NCBI RefSeq assembly: GCF_000716545.1
Contig: NZ_JNWZ01000038.1
Location: forward strand, 1 to 64,000
DNA from: Kitasatospora phosalacinea
GTDB lineage: Bacteria > Actinomycetota > Actinomycetes > Streptomycetales > Streptomycetaceae
DNA: 64,000 nucleotides
Direction of reading: 5' to 3'
Of the stretch, positions 35,059-43,738 are shown piece by piece. The position numbers and the translations under genes were made by a program. The stretch's first letter is position 1. Each line of letters begins with the position of its first letter. Below the pieces are notes generated by a model, which was not told the origin of the DNA, searched no databases, and worked only from the letters and a program-made list of their open reading frames with translations.

Positions 35059-35142
35059 CCGTCCCGCCCGGGACGCGGCGGGGGCGTCCCTACCATCCAG
35101 TAGGGTCCTGGGCAGTCACCCCCGGCCCGGCAGGAGCGCCCG

Positions 35143-35808
35143 ATGACCGATCCCACCCCCACCGCTCAGGTCCCGGACCGGCAGGTCCTGGAGGCGTTCC
35201 GGGCCGCCACCGGCTTCATGCCCGAGGACGAGGGCCTGGCGCTGTACGCGGCGGCGCTCGACGCGGCCGGGCGCACCGGCCTGCCGCTGCTGGAGATCGG
35301 CACGTACTGCGGGCGCTCGGCGCTCCTGCTGGCGGACGCGGCCCGCCGGGCCGGGACGGTCGCGCTGACCGTCGACCACCACCGCGGCTCCGAGGAGCAG
35401 CAGCCCGGCTGGGAGTACCACGACCCGTCCCTGGTCGACCCGGAGGTCGGCCTGATGGACACCCTGCCGCGGTTCCGCCGCACCCTGCACGCGGCCGGCC
35501 TGGAGCCGCACGTGATCGCGCTGGTCGGCCGGTCGCCGCAGGTCGCGGCGGTGTGGCAGGGCCCGCTGGCGCTGGTGTTCGTGGACGGCGGGCACACCGA
35601 CGAGCACGCCACCGGCGACTACGAGGGCTGGGTGCCGCACCTGGCCGCGGACGGCCTGCTGGTGGTGCACGACGTCTTCCCCGACCCGGCGGACGGCGGC
35701 CAGGCGCCCTACCGGGTGTACCTGCGGGCGCTCGCCGAGGGCTTCGAGGAGGTGTCGGCGACCGGCTCGCTGCGGGTGCTGCGCCGCCGGTCCGCGGTGT
35801 CCGGCTGA
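35143..35808 (+). CDS. Class I SAM-dependent methyltransferase
   Basis: A 221-residue protein with the SAM-binding motif I LLEIGTYCGRSALLLADAA (about 49-67), an acidic motif II VALTVDHHRG, and ALVFVDGGHTDEHATGDYEGW, resembling the Methyltransf_24 group (O-methyltransferase-like with a metal-site DGGH). The substrate is unknown. ATG 35143 has CAGGAG upstream. It is separated from the following cell-envelope genes by a strong palindrome. Confidence 0.85.
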   Translation: MTDPTPTAQVPDRQVLEAFRAATGFMPEDEGLALYAAALDAAGRTGLPLLEIGTYCGRSALLLADAARRAGTVALTVDHHRGSEEQQPGWEYHDPSLVDPEVGLMDTLPRFRRTLHAAGLEPHVIALVGRSPQVAAVWQGPLALVFVDGGHTDEHATGDYEGWVPHLAADGLLVVHDVFPDPADGGQAPYRVYLRALAEGFEEVSATGSLRVLRRRSAVSG

Positions 35809-35827
35809 CCGCCCGCCGAGCGGGCGG

Positions 35828-35867
35828 GTTCCCGTCCGGGGCCGGGATCCCGGCCCCGGACGGGAAC
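35828..35867. terminator. Perfect 40-bp palindrome
   Basis: Each 20-base half (35828-35847, GTTCCCGTCCGGGGCCGGGA) is the exact complement of the other, with GGGATCCC at the centre. It forms a very stable hairpin 20 bases after the methyltransferase stop, likely a terminator. Confidence 0.8.
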
Positions 35868-36051
35868 GATCGACGCCGCTGCGGCGTCGTCCCCACCGCG
35901 ACGCGTCGTCGATCCGCCGTGACCGCTCCCGCCGGCGGCCGGTACGGTGTCGGCGGCGGACGACGAACGGCCAGGCCGGGGAGCGGCCCGTTCGGAGCAG
36001 GGGCACCGGCCACCCGGTGCGGTACCGGTCAGTTGGGGGCGAGGGCAGGGC

Positions 36052-37335
36052 ATGACGGAACAGGGCAGTGCCGCGAGGGCGGTCTGGGATCCCACCGCGA
36101 ACAACGGCGCGGGCGGCTGGGTCCGCCGGCCGGTGGCGGACGACCCGGCTGCGGCGGGACCGCCCACCACGGCGATCCCGCTGCCGCCGATCCCGGCCGC
36201 TCCGGTGCCCCCGCCGGCCGCCCAGCAGCAGCCGGCCCAGCCCCAGCCGGCCCCGGGCGGCTACGGCTACCCGCAGGCGCCGGACCCGCAGCAGGGCTTC
36301 ACCCCGCCGCCCGCCCAGCCGCAGCAGACCTTCGGCGGGCAGCAGCCCTTCCCGCCCCAGCAACCCCAGCAACCCCAGCAACCCCAGCAGACCTTCGGCG
36401 GCCAGCCCGGCTTCGCTCCCCCGCCCGCCGGCGGCCCGTCCTTCGGCGGGAACCAGACCTTCGGCGGCCAGCAGCAGCCGTTCCAGCCCGGCCCGCCGCC
36501 GCCCCAGCAGACCTTCGGCGGCCCGTCCTTCGGCGGCCAGCAGCAGTTCAACGCCCCTCCGAGCGGCTACGGCACCTACCAGGAGCCGGAGTTCGACTAC
36601 GACGAGGACCCGCGCCGCCGCCGCACCCCGCTGCTGATCGGCGCGGCCGTGGCCCTGGTACTGCTGATCGGCGGGGCCGTGGTGCTGGTGGTGCAGAACA
36701 ACGACTCGAAGGACTCCCCGTCCGCCAAGGGCAGCGCCGGCCCGACGGCGGCGCAGCCGAGTCCGGGCGGCGACGCCACGACCGGCGGCAGCCAGGACGG
36801 CGCGCCGTCGCCCTCCGCCCCGGCGTCCCCGTCGGCCTCCGCGTCCGCGTCCGCCTCGCCGTCGGCGGGCCCGCAGGCGGAGGCCCAGGCGAAGGCGCTG
36901 GACTCGCTGCTCAGCGAGGGCGAGAGCGCGAAGGCGCCGATCGCCAACGCGGTGGCGAAGGTGCGCAGTTGCCCGGCCAAGGCGGAGGTCGACAGCGCCG
37001 CGCAGGTCTTCGACACCGGCGCCCAGCAGCGCGACGCGCTGCTGACCAAGCTGGCCGTGCTGAAGACCGACAGCCTGCCGGGCGGCGACGCGGCGGTGAC
37101 CTCGCTGCGGTCGGCCTGGCAGACCTCCGCGGACATCGACCGGGCGTACGCGGCCTGGGCCCGGACCGTCTCGGAGAAGGGCTGCACCAACAACCAGGCG
37201 CCCGGCGGGGCCGACCTGGCCCGCGCCAACGACCTCAACCCGAAGGCCACCCAGGCGAAGCAGGACTTCTCCGCGAAGTGGAAACCGATCGCCCAGCAGT
37301 ACGGGCTGACCCCCCGTACCGGGGACAGGATCTGA
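36052..37335 (+). CDS. Pro/Gln-rich single-pass membrane protein
   Basis: A 427-residue protein: a long cytoplasmic low-complexity region (1-190) with repeated QQTFGGQ/PSFGG and QQPQQPQQP units, a basic stop DPRRRRTP, one transmembrane helix (LLIGAAVALVLLIGGAVVLV), a Ser/Pro/Ala linker, and a C-terminal extracellular helical domain (about 275-427) with two cysteines (RSCPAKAE, EKGCTNNQ). No enzyme family is recognised. Position just ahead of an amidase suggests a cell-envelope role. ATG 36052 has GAGGGCAGGG upstream. Confidence 0.85.
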   Translation: MTEQGSAARAVWDPTANNGAGGWVRRPVADDPAAAGPPTTAIPLPPIPAAPVPPPAAQQQPAQPQPAPGGYGYPQAPDPQQGFTPPPAQPQQTFGGQQPFPPQQPQQPQQPQQTFGGQPGFAPPPAGGPSFGGNQTFGGQQQPFQPGPPPPQQTFGGPSFGGQQQFNAPPSGYGTYQEPEFDYDEDPRRRRTPLLIGAAVALVLLIGGAVVLVVQNNDSKDSPSAKGSAGPTAAQPSPGGDATTGGSQDGAPSPSAPASPSASASASASPSAGPQAEAQAKALDSLLSEGESAKAPIANAVAKVRSCPAKAEVDSAAQVFDTGAQQRDALLTKLAVLKTDSLPGGDAAVTSLRSAWQTSADIDRAYAAWARTVSEKGCTNNQAPGGADLARANDLNPKATQAKQDFSAKWKPIAQQYGLTPRTGDRI

Positions 37336-37342
37336 GGAACAC

Positions 37343-38298
37343 GTGACAGGCCGCACCACCCCGCACCACGTCCGTCCCCACGGCCCCGACGGACCGGACG
37401 GCCCCGGCGACCCGGACCCGTACGCCGACGCGGCGCGGCGGACCGCCCGCTGGCGGGCCCCCCCGGAGGGCGCGGCGGGGGGGGGGCCGGGGGGGCGGGT
37501 CCGGAGGACGGCTCCCCGGCCGCGACCGCCCAGGACCCGGCGGGGGCGCGGTCCGCGGCGGCCGCCCCGGCCCCGGCCTCCCCGGCCCCGGCCTCCCCGG
37601 CCCCGGCCTCCCCGAGCGGGGGCCCGAAGCCGCTGGCCGGGCGGACCGTCCTGCTCGACCCGGGCCACAACCCGGCCAACGCCGCGCACGCCACCGAGAT
37701 CAACCGCAAGGTGGACATCGGCAACAGCCGCAAGGAGTGCGACACCACCGGCACCGAGACCAACGCCGGCTACCCGGAGGCCGACTTCACCCTCGACGTG
37801 GTGCACCGGGCCCGGCAGATCCTCCAGGACCGGGGCGCGAACGTGGTGCTCACCCAGGACGGCGACCGCCCGTGGGGCCCGTGCATCGACGAGCGCGCCC
37901 GGATCGGCAACGAGGCCGGGGCGGACGCCGCGGTCTCGGTGCACGCGGACGGCGCGCCGGCCTCCGGCACCGGCTTCCACGTGATCATGCCCGCCCGGGT
38001 GGTGGGCGGGGCGGCCGACACCTCGGCGATCGTCGACCCGTCGCACCGGCTGGGCGTGCTGCTGCGCGACGCCTTCGAGGCCGGCACCGGCGAGCCCTAC
38101 TCCAGCTACATCGGCCAGCAGGGCCTGGACACCCGCGGCGACCTCGGCGGACTCAACCTGTCGAAGGTACCGAAGGTGTTCATCGAATGCGGCAACATGC
38201 GCAACTCGGGCGACGCCCAGCGCATGTCCGATCCGCAGTGGCGCCAGAGGGCCGCCCAGGCCCTCGCGGACGCCCTGACCAGCTATCTCACCGGGTGA
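37343..38298 (+). pseudogene. N-acetylmuramoyl-L-alanine amidase, frame broken at a G tract
   Basis: The catalytic domain (Amidase_3) is intact from about 37640: TVLLDPGHNPAN, EADFTLDVVHRARQIL, VVLTQDGD, SVHADGAPASGTGFHV and KVFIECGNMRNSGDA, with zinc ligands His, Glu and His. The likely start, GTG 37343 (MTGRTTPHHVRPHGPDG), is in another frame. The two frames meet at runs of 10 and 7 G (about 37480-37496), so one base is gained or lost there. No signal peptide or membrane helix lies between the halves, though an amidase needs export, so a segment may be missing. It may be an assembly error, true mutation or phase variation. It should cleave peptidoglycan stem peptides. Confidence 0.8.
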
Positions 38299-38503
38299 AC
38301 CACCGCGTCCACCTGCCGCTCCATCCCCGTCCCACCCTGATTCCCGGCACTCCCGTTCCGTACCGATTCGGTGCGGATCCGGAGGGTGCCGTGCACGCGG
38401 CGTCGCCTTGGCTCTAGGCTTTTGCCCCGTCGTACCGACCCGGTACCACGGGGGCCCGGTCAACCGCCCGCCGACCACGACTACACCAATGAGGGGAACG
38501 TCA

Positions 38504-39439
38504 GTGAATCTGCGCGCTCTCACCAGGGGAGACGCCGCCGTCGCCGGTGCGGCCGTATTGCTCCTGATTTCGTCCTTCCTGCCGTACCGCAGCTCCGACT
38601 GCAGCGGGCCGTACTGCGGCAAGGACACCTCGATCAACGCCTGGGAGTCGGACCTCTTCCCGATCCTCCAGTCGATCTTCCTGCTCGGCGTCATCGGCGC
38701 CGTGCTGATCGTGCTGGCCCGCACGCAGAAGGCGACGCTGGGCAACAAGGAGTTCATCGGGCTGCGCCTCGACCAGTGGGGCGGCGCCGCGATCGTGATC
38801 GCGCTGTGGGACATCCTGTGGTCCATGGGCGGCTTCACCGGTGGCAGCACCAGCATCGGTGGCGGCGCCTGGCTCGGCCTGGTCTGCCTGCTCGTCATGG
38901 GCGGCGTCGTGATCGCCGGCGGCGCGCTGCCGGCCCTCCAGGCCCCGCTGACCTCGGCCACCCCGGGCGCCCCGGGCGTCGGCCAGCAGTACCCGGCGTA
39001 CGGCGCCCAGCAGCAGGGCGCCCCCGGCGCCTACGGCTACCCGGGCGCCCCCCAGCAGCAGCAGCCGTTCCCCGGCCAGCAGCAGCCGGCGCAGGCCCAG
39101 CCGGCTCCGGGCGGCTACGGCTTCCCGCAGGCCGCCCAGGCCGCCCAGGCTCCGTCCGCGGCCGCCGCGGCGGTGGCCCCGCTGCCCACCGCGGTGCAGC
39201 CGGCCGTCCAGGACCAGGTCCCGGCGCAGTCCGGCGGCCCGTTCTCGCCGTTCTGGTTCGCCGTCCCGGCGGTCCGTCAGCTCGCCAACAAGGACAACCC
39301 GGCCGCCCCGCCGGTCGGCGAGCTCGTCCCCGGCACCTGGTACCTGGCCGTCGACCAGCGCGGCGCCGCCCTGGTCGCCCAGCTCCCGGACGGCACCCAC
39401 GGCGTCCTGAACGACACCAACGGCATCCAGCGCGGCTGA
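38504..39439 (+). CDS. Four-helix membrane protein with Pro/Gln-rich C-terminus (DUF5336-like)
   Basis: A 311-residue protein: a short cytoplasmic start, four hydrophobic helices within residues 10-150 (AGAAVLLLISSFLPY, IFLLGVIGAVLIVLA, AAIVIALWDILWSMG, LGLVCLLVMGGVVIAGG), then a QQ/AP/GYG-rich tail and a C-terminal segment SPFWFAVPAVRQL...GTWYLAVDQRG. DUF5336-like membrane proteins in mycobacteria have similar layout; function unknown. GTG 38504 with GAGGGG upstream was preferred to ATG 38408. Confidence 0.82.
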   Translation: MNLRALTRGDAAVAGAAVLLLISSFLPYRSSDCSGPYCGKDTSINAWESDLFPILQSIFLLGVIGAVLIVLARTQKATLGNKEFIGLRLDQWGGAAIVIALWDILWSMGGFTGGSTSIGGGAWLGLVCLLVMGGVVIAGGALPALQAPLTSATPGAPGVGQQYPAYGAQQQGAPGAYGYPGAPQQQQPFPGQQQPAQAQPAPGGYGFPQAAQAAQAPSAAAAAVAPLPTAVQPAVQDQVPAQSGGPFSPFWFAVPAVRQLANKDNPAAPPVGELVPGTWYLAVDQRGAALVAQLPDGTHGVLNDTNGIQRG

Positions 39440-39484
39440 CACCCCGTCTGCCGCGCCCTGGCCGGGGGCGCGCCCGGACACCCC

Positions 39485-39537
39485 AACGCGAAGGTCCGCC
39501 CGGAGAGGTAACCCCTCTCCGGGCGGACCTTCGCGTT
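39485..39537. terminator. Perfect 24-bp-stem bidirectional terminator
   Basis: Arms at 39485-39508 (AACGCGAAGGTCCGCCCGG...) and 39514-39537 are exact complements around a TAACC loop, between convergent genes. Confidence 0.9.
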
Positions 39538-39567
39538 GCGCCCCCGGGCGGAGCCGCCCGGGGGCGC
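39538..39567. terminator. Second hairpin directly abutting the first
   Basis: GCGCCCCCGGGCGG (39538-39551) and CCGCCCGGGGGCGC (39554-39567) pair perfectly around AG. It lies at the 3' end of the convergent toroid-protein gene. Confidence 0.8.
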
Positions 39568-39575
39568 CGCAACGC

Positions 39576-40655
39576 CTAGCAGCAGTCGTTGACCGCCAGC
39601 CCGCCCGGCAGGTGCTCGCCGCCGAAGACGCTGACCGTCGCGTGGTCGCCGCCCAGGGCCGCGACGGCGAGCAGCAGGGCGCCGGCGGTCCAGGTGGTGC
39701 GCTCCTCGGGCCAGATCGCGCGGTCCTCGTAGACGTAGCCGGTCCAGTAGGAGCCGTCCTCGTGCCGCAGGTGCTGGATCCAGCGGAGGATCTCGACGGC
39801 CCGGTCGGACTGTCCGGCGGCCCACAGGGCGAGGGCGAGTTCGGCGCTCTCGCCGCCGGTGACCCAGGGGCGGTCGCTGACGCAGCGCACGCCGAGGCCG
39901 GGGACGACGAAGCGGTCCCAGTCGGCGGCGAGCCGCCGGGCGGCGTCCTCGCCGCGCAGGGCGGTGCCGAGGACGGGGTAGTACCAGTCCATGGAGTAGC
40001 GGCCCTTGTCGAGGAACCGCTCGGGGTGGCGGGCGATGGCGTGCTGGAGGCGGCCGGCGGCGAGTTCCCAGTCGGGTTGCGGCCGGTCGAGGTGGTCGGC
40101 GACGGCCAGCCCGCAGCGCAGCGCGTGCAGGATCGAGCAGGAGCCGGTGAGCAGCGCGTCGGTGGCGGCGGTGCCGTCCTGGTCCTGGCGCCAGGCGATG
40201 GCGCCGCCGGGGAGGCTGAGCCCGACGGTGTGGTCGAGGGCGCGGCTGACGGTGGGCCAGATCCGTTCGAGGAAGCCGTCGTCGCCGGTGGCCAGGTGGT
40301 GGTGCCAGGCGCCGACGGCGACGTACGCGCAGAAGTTGGTCTCGCGGGCGAGGTCGGTGGCGGTGCCGTCGGCCGTGCCGGGCTGCCCGTAGGCGTAGGC
40401 GGCGTACCAGGAGCCGTCGGGGTTCTGCCGGTCGGCGAGCCAGCCGTAGGCGGCTTCGGCGGCGGCGTGTTCGCCGGCGGTGTCGAGCGCCATGGCGGCC
40501 TCGGTGTGGTCCCAGGGGTCGAGGTGGCCGCCGTGGAACCAGGGGACGGCGCCGTCGGGCTGCTGGTGGGCGAGGATCGAGCGGACGGTGTCGGCGGCCT
40601 GCGCGGCGTCCAGGACGCCGTCGAGCAGCAGGGCGGCGGGGACGGCGGCCGTCAC
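39576..40655 (-). CDS. Alpha/alpha-toroid (prenyltransferase/squalene-cyclase-like) protein
   Basis: A 359-residue soluble protein of repeated helix pairs with QxDGxxxW-type turns: HQQPDGAVPWFHGGHLD (31-47), RQNPDGSWYAAYAYG (about 75-90), and LRHEDGSYWTGYV near the end. These are the alpha/alpha-barrel repeats of squalene cyclases and prenyltransferase beta subunits, also seen in glycoside hydrolases. The DXDD motif of cyclases is not evident, so terpene cyclisation is not claimed. It overlaps the methyltransferase by 4 bases (GTGA), and a GT4 glycosyltransferase heads the operon, suggesting joint action on a glycolipid or polyprenyl-linked sugar. Confidence 0.8.
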   Translation of the reverse strand: MTAAVPAALLLDGVLDAAQAADTVRSILAHQQPDGAVPWFHGGHLDPWDHTEAAMALDTAGEHAAAEAAYGWLADRQNPDGSWYAAYAYGQPGTADGTATDLARETNFCAYVAVGAWHHHLATGDDGFLERIWPTVSRALDHTVGLSLPGGAIAWRQDQDGTAATDALLTGSCSILHALRCGLAVADHLDRPQPDWELAAGRLQHAIARHPERFLDKGRYSMDWYYPVLGTALRGEDAARRLAADWDRFVVPGLGVRCVSDRPWVTGGESAELALALWAAGQSDRAVEILRWIQHLRHEDGSYWTGYVYEDRAIWPEERTTWTAGALLLAVAALGGDHATVSVFGGEHLPGGLAVNDCC

Positions 40656-41392
40656 GCGACGGCTCCGGGCTCGTGCGGCTTGCTGGCGTAGACCACGAAG
40701 GACTTGCCGAGGACGGGGTTGAGGGCCTTCTCGGCGGCCCTGGTGAGGGTGGAGACGACGGGGGTGCCGACGATGTCCCAGACCAGCAGCCGGTGGTAGG
40801 CGCGCACCGGCAGCGCCTTGTCGTTGTCGACGCCGACCGCGCACTTGATCCACCAGTAGGGGGCGTGCAGGGCGTGCGCGTGGTGGGTGCCGTACGGGGT
40901 GAGCCCGGCCGCGCGGACCTTCCCGACGAGTTCGTCGCCCTTGTAGATCCGGATGTGGCCGCCCTCGACCTCGTGGTACTCGTCGGACAGCGCCCAGCAG
41001 ATCTTCTCGGGCAGGTAGCGGGGCACGGTGACGGCGAGCAGTCCGCCGGGCTTGAGGACGCGGACCATCTCGGCGAGGACGCCCTCGTCGTCGGGGATGT
41101 GCTCCATCACCTCGGAGATGATGATCTTGTCGAAGGTGCCGTCCTCGAAGGGCAGGTTCAGCGCGTCGCCCTCCATCGCGGTGGCACTGGCCCCGGCGGG
41201 GGCCTCACCGGCCTGCTCCATGGCGGCGAACCACTTGCGGACCTCGGCGATCTCCTCGGCGTTCCGGTCGAGGGCGACCACGTTGGCACCGCGCCGGTAG
41301 CACTCGAACGCGTGCCGGCCGCCGCCGCAGCCCAGGTCGAGCACCCGGTCGCCGGGGGCGAGCGGGAAGCGGGAGAAGTCGACGGTCAGCAC
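40652..41392 (-). CDS. Class I SAM-dependent methyltransferase
   Basis: A 246-residue enzyme with motif I VLDLGCGGGRHAFE (18-31), acidic VVALDRN, motif II region LPFEDGTFDKIIISEVMEHI (about 82-101) and LKPGGLLAVTVPRYLPE. It resembles UbiE/Methyltransf_11 enzymes that methylate small molecules. GTG 41392 with GGGAG upstream was chosen over GTG 41410. It lies between GT4 and toroid genes on one transcript; the GTGA overlap with the next gene implies translational coupling. Confidence 0.88.
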   Translation of the reverse strand: MLTVDFSRFPLAPGDRVLDLGCGGGRHAFECYRRGANVVALDRNAEEIAEVRKWFAAMEQAGEAPAGASATAMEGDALNLPFEDGTFDKIIISEVMEHIPDDEGVLAEMVRVLKPGGLLAVTVPRYLPEKICWALSDEYHEVEGGHIRIYKGDELVGKVRAAGLTPYGTHHAHALHAPYWWIKCAVGVDNDKALPVRAYHRLLVWDIVGTPVVSTLTRAAEKALNPVLGKSFVVYASKPHEPGAVA

Positions 41393-41454
41393 TGCGGGGC
41401 TCCCATTCACGAAGGGGGTGGTACCGAGAGGTTGACAGGTCATCGGCCGGCAGG

Positions 41455-41500
41455 GCGTCAGCCGACGCGGCGTCAGCCGGTACGGGCTCAGCCGACGTAG
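41455..41500. repeat. Repeated CAGCCGAC units at the glycosyltransferase stop
   Basis: GCGTCAGCCGACGCG, GCGTCAGCCGGTACGG and GCTCAGCCGACGTAGCG occur in a row. On the minus strand each reads CGGCTGA, so the end of the GT4 gene and its stop are repeated, as in the permease repeat at 17310. Confidence 0.65.
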
Positions 41501-42807
41501 CGCCAGCCGGGGCCGGAGCGGGCGGCGGCGCCGGTGCCGGTGGCGATCGCGGCCCGGTAGCGCTCGACGGTGAGTTCGGCGGCCCGGGCCCAGGTGAACC
41601 GGGCCAGGACGCGCTCGCGGCCGGCGGCGCCGAGCCGCTCGCGCAGGGCGGGGTCGTCCAGCAGCCGGCCGAGCGCGGCGGCCAGCGCGCCCGCGTCGCC
41701 GGGCGGCACCGCGAGGCAGGTGACGCCGTCGGGCCCGGCGACCTCGGGGATGGCGCCGCCGGTGGTGGCGACCAGCGGGGTGGCGGTGGCCATCGCCTCG
41801 GCGGCGGGCAGCGAGAAGCCCTCGTACAGCGAGGGGACGCAGGCGGCTTCGGCGGAGCGGTACAGGTCGACGAGTTCGGCGTCGCTCAGGCCGGTGCGGA
41901 ACTCGATGTGCCCCTCCAGGCCGAAGCGGCGCACCGCCGCGGTGACCGGCCCGTCCTCCTTCTGCGGCTTGCCGACCACCACCAGGTGCGCGTCGCGCTC
42001 GGTGCGGACCTTGGCGAGCGCCTCGACCAGGTGCACCAGGCCCTTGAGCGGGACGTCGGCGCTGGAGGTGGTGACGATCCGGCCCGGGACGCGGGCGGTG
42101 GCGGCGGACGGCGACCACAGCCGGGTGTCGGCGCCGATCGGGACGACCGAGACGGCGCCGGGCGCGGTGCCGAGGTGCTCGGCGATCTCGGCCCTGGAGC
42201 TCTCCGAGACGGTGATGACGTGCGCCAGCCGGGCTGCGACCCGGCGCTGCATCCGGGTGAAGGCGTACCAACGGCGCTTGCCGAGCCGCTCCAGCCGGGT
42301 GCGGGCGGCGTCGATCTCCAGCCGCCGGTCCACGGTGACGGGGTGGTGGACGGTGGTGACCAGCGGGAAGCCGTGCCGGTCCAGGCCGAGCAGGCCGTAG
42401 CCGAGCGTCTGGTTGTCGTGCACGACGTCGTAGCGGCCCCGGTGCCGGGCCAGGAAGGCGCGGGCGCGCAGCGAGAAGGTCAGCGGCTCGGGGAAGCCGC
42501 CGGTGCGCATCACCGCGTACTCCAGCAGGTCGACCGGGCCGCGGAACTCGCCGGGGGCGGGGGTGCGGAACGGGTCGTCGGCGCGGTACAGGTCGAGGCC
42601 GGGCAGTTCGACCAGGCGGACCGAGCCGGGGCCGTCGACCTCGTCGAGCACCGGGTACGGCTGGGCGCCGATCACGTCGACGTGGTGGCCGAGCCGGGCC
42701 AGTTCCCGCGACAGGTGGCGCACGTACACGCCCTGGCCGCCGCAGAACGGGTCGCCGCGGTACGACAGCAGGGCGATCCGCAGCGGCGGCGGCGACACAG
42801 CGGTCAT
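41488..42807 (-). CDS. GT4-family glycosyltransferase
   Basis: A 439-residue GT-B enzyme: the N-terminal donor-independent half starts RIALLSYRGDPFCGGQGVYVRHLS, followed by DVVHDNQTLGYGLL, and a C-terminal Glycos_transf_1 domain with VPLKGLVHLVEALAKV, VVGKPQKEDG and the nucleotide-sugar EX7E-type motif SLYEGFSLPAAEAMATATPLV. It transfers a sugar from a nucleotide donor with retention; acceptor unknown. No membrane helix is present. First gene of the three-gene operon; ATG 42807 follows GGACTGGGG. Confidence 0.92.
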   Translation of the reverse strand: MTAVSPPPLRIALLSYRGDPFCGGQGVYVRHLSRELARLGHHVDVIGAQPYPVLDEVDGPGSVRLVELPGLDLYRADDPFRTPAPGEFRGPVDLLEYAVMRTGGFPEPLTFSLRARAFLARHRGRYDVVHDNQTLGYGLLGLDRHGFPLVTTVHHPVTVDRRLEIDAARTRLERLGKRRWYAFTRMQRRVAARLAHVITVSESSRAEIAEHLGTAPGAVSVVPIGADTRLWSPSAATARVPGRIVTTSSADVPLKGLVHLVEALAKVRTERDAHLVVVGKPQKEDGPVTAAVRRFGLEGHIEFRTGLSDAELVDLYRSAEAACVPSLYEGFSLPAAEAMATATPLVATTGGAIPEVAGPDGVTCLAVPPGDAGALAAALGRLLDDPALRERLGAAGRERVLARFTWARAAELTVERYRAAIATGTGAAARSGPGWRYVG

Positions 42808-43026
42808 CCCCAGTCCCCTTCTTCGGTGCTCACCGGGACCGGCGACGGAAGCGGCCGCCGACCGGTAAAGTAGATCACGTTTCACAGCGGTGCGGGCTCG
42901 TCGTTGGAGAAAGTGAACAACGAGGGACCTCGAAGATTACCGGCCCGTAGCTTGTCGTCAGGAGCCCCGGCGGGTGATTCGCACCACGCCGTTCCCGCCG
43001 CCCGCCGCCCCGCTCCTGGAGTGCCC

Positions 43027-43692
43027 GTGACCGCCACCGCCGCCGACGGGCCGCTGACGCCCCGCCAGGCCGAGCGCCGCCGGGGCATCCTGCGCGCGGC
43101 CACCGCGCTGGCCGCCCGGGGCGGGTACGAGGCGGTGCAGATGCGCGAGGTCGCGGAGGACGCGCACGTCGCGCTCGGCACCCTGTACCGGTACTTCCCG
43201 TCCAAGGTGCACCTGCTGGTGGCGGTGATGCGCGAGCAGTTGGAGCGCCTGCACGAGCAGGTCCGGCGCCATCCGCCGGCCGGCGCGGACCCGGCGGCCC
43301 GGGTCGCCGGGGCGCTCACCGCCGCCTTCCACGCGCTGCAGCGCGAACCCCGGCTGGCGGAGGCCATGGTGCGGGCGCTGTCCTTCGCGGACCGCTCGGT
43401 GGGCTCCGAGGTGGACGAGGTCACCCAGGCCACCGGCGCCATCGTGCTGACCGCCGCCCGGCTGCCCGGCCCGCCCACCGCCGACCAGCAGGCGGCGCTG
43501 CGGGTGGTCGGCCACACCTGGCACGCCACCCTGCTGGCGTGGCTGTCCGGGCGGGCCTCGCTGGCCGAGGTCCGGGCCGACCTGCACACCGCCGCCCGAC
43601 TGCTGGCCCCCGCCCGGGCGGGGGCCGACGAACCGTCGGAACTGCAACCGGTTCCACCACCTGCCTCCGGTGCGGTGCCGACCGAGGGCTAG
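43027..43692 (+). CDS. TetR-family regulator, KstR-like
   Basis: A 221-residue regulator. The helix-turn-helix (about 10-60) reads TPRQAERRRGILRAATALAA, EAVQMREVAEDAHVALGTLY and RYFPSKVHLLVAVMREQL, which is close to KstR-type (lipid/steroid catabolism) TetR proteins. The C-terminal ligand domain is less conserved. It is divergent from the GT4 operon, so it probably regulates it. GTG 43027 (GGAG upstream) was chosen; GTG 42913 and TTG 42904 give a 38-41-residue N-terminal extension that lacks family similarity. Confidence 0.85.
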   Translation: MTATAADGPLTPRQAERRRGILRAATALAARGGYEAVQMREVAEDAHVALGTLYRYFPSKVHLLVAVMREQLERLHEQVRRHPPAGADPAARVAGALTAAFHALQREPRLAEAMVRALSFADRSVGSEVDEVTQATGAIVLTAARLPGPPTADQQAALRVVGHTWHATLLAWLSGRASLAEVRADLHTAARLLAPARAGADEPSELQPVPPPASGAVPTEG

Positions 43693-43738
43693 AGTCAGGG
43701 GGCGCGGTCGGCCCGTCCGGCCCGCGACAACTTCACAT

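Noticed and set aside
37500..37640. CCGGCCCCGGCCTC tandem units in the amidase linker as an independent repeat element
   Set aside because: They simply encode an Ala-Pro-Ser linker, common in exported streptomycete proteins.
39576..40655. Terpene cyclase assignment for the toroid protein
   Set aside because: No DXDD or aspartate-rich catalytic motif is visible; only the barrel repeats are supported.
42868..42889. KstR-type operator (TnnAACnnGTTnnA) before the TetR gene
   Set aside because: The AT-rich stretch GATCACGTTTCAC does not fit the consensus and is not a clean palindrome.
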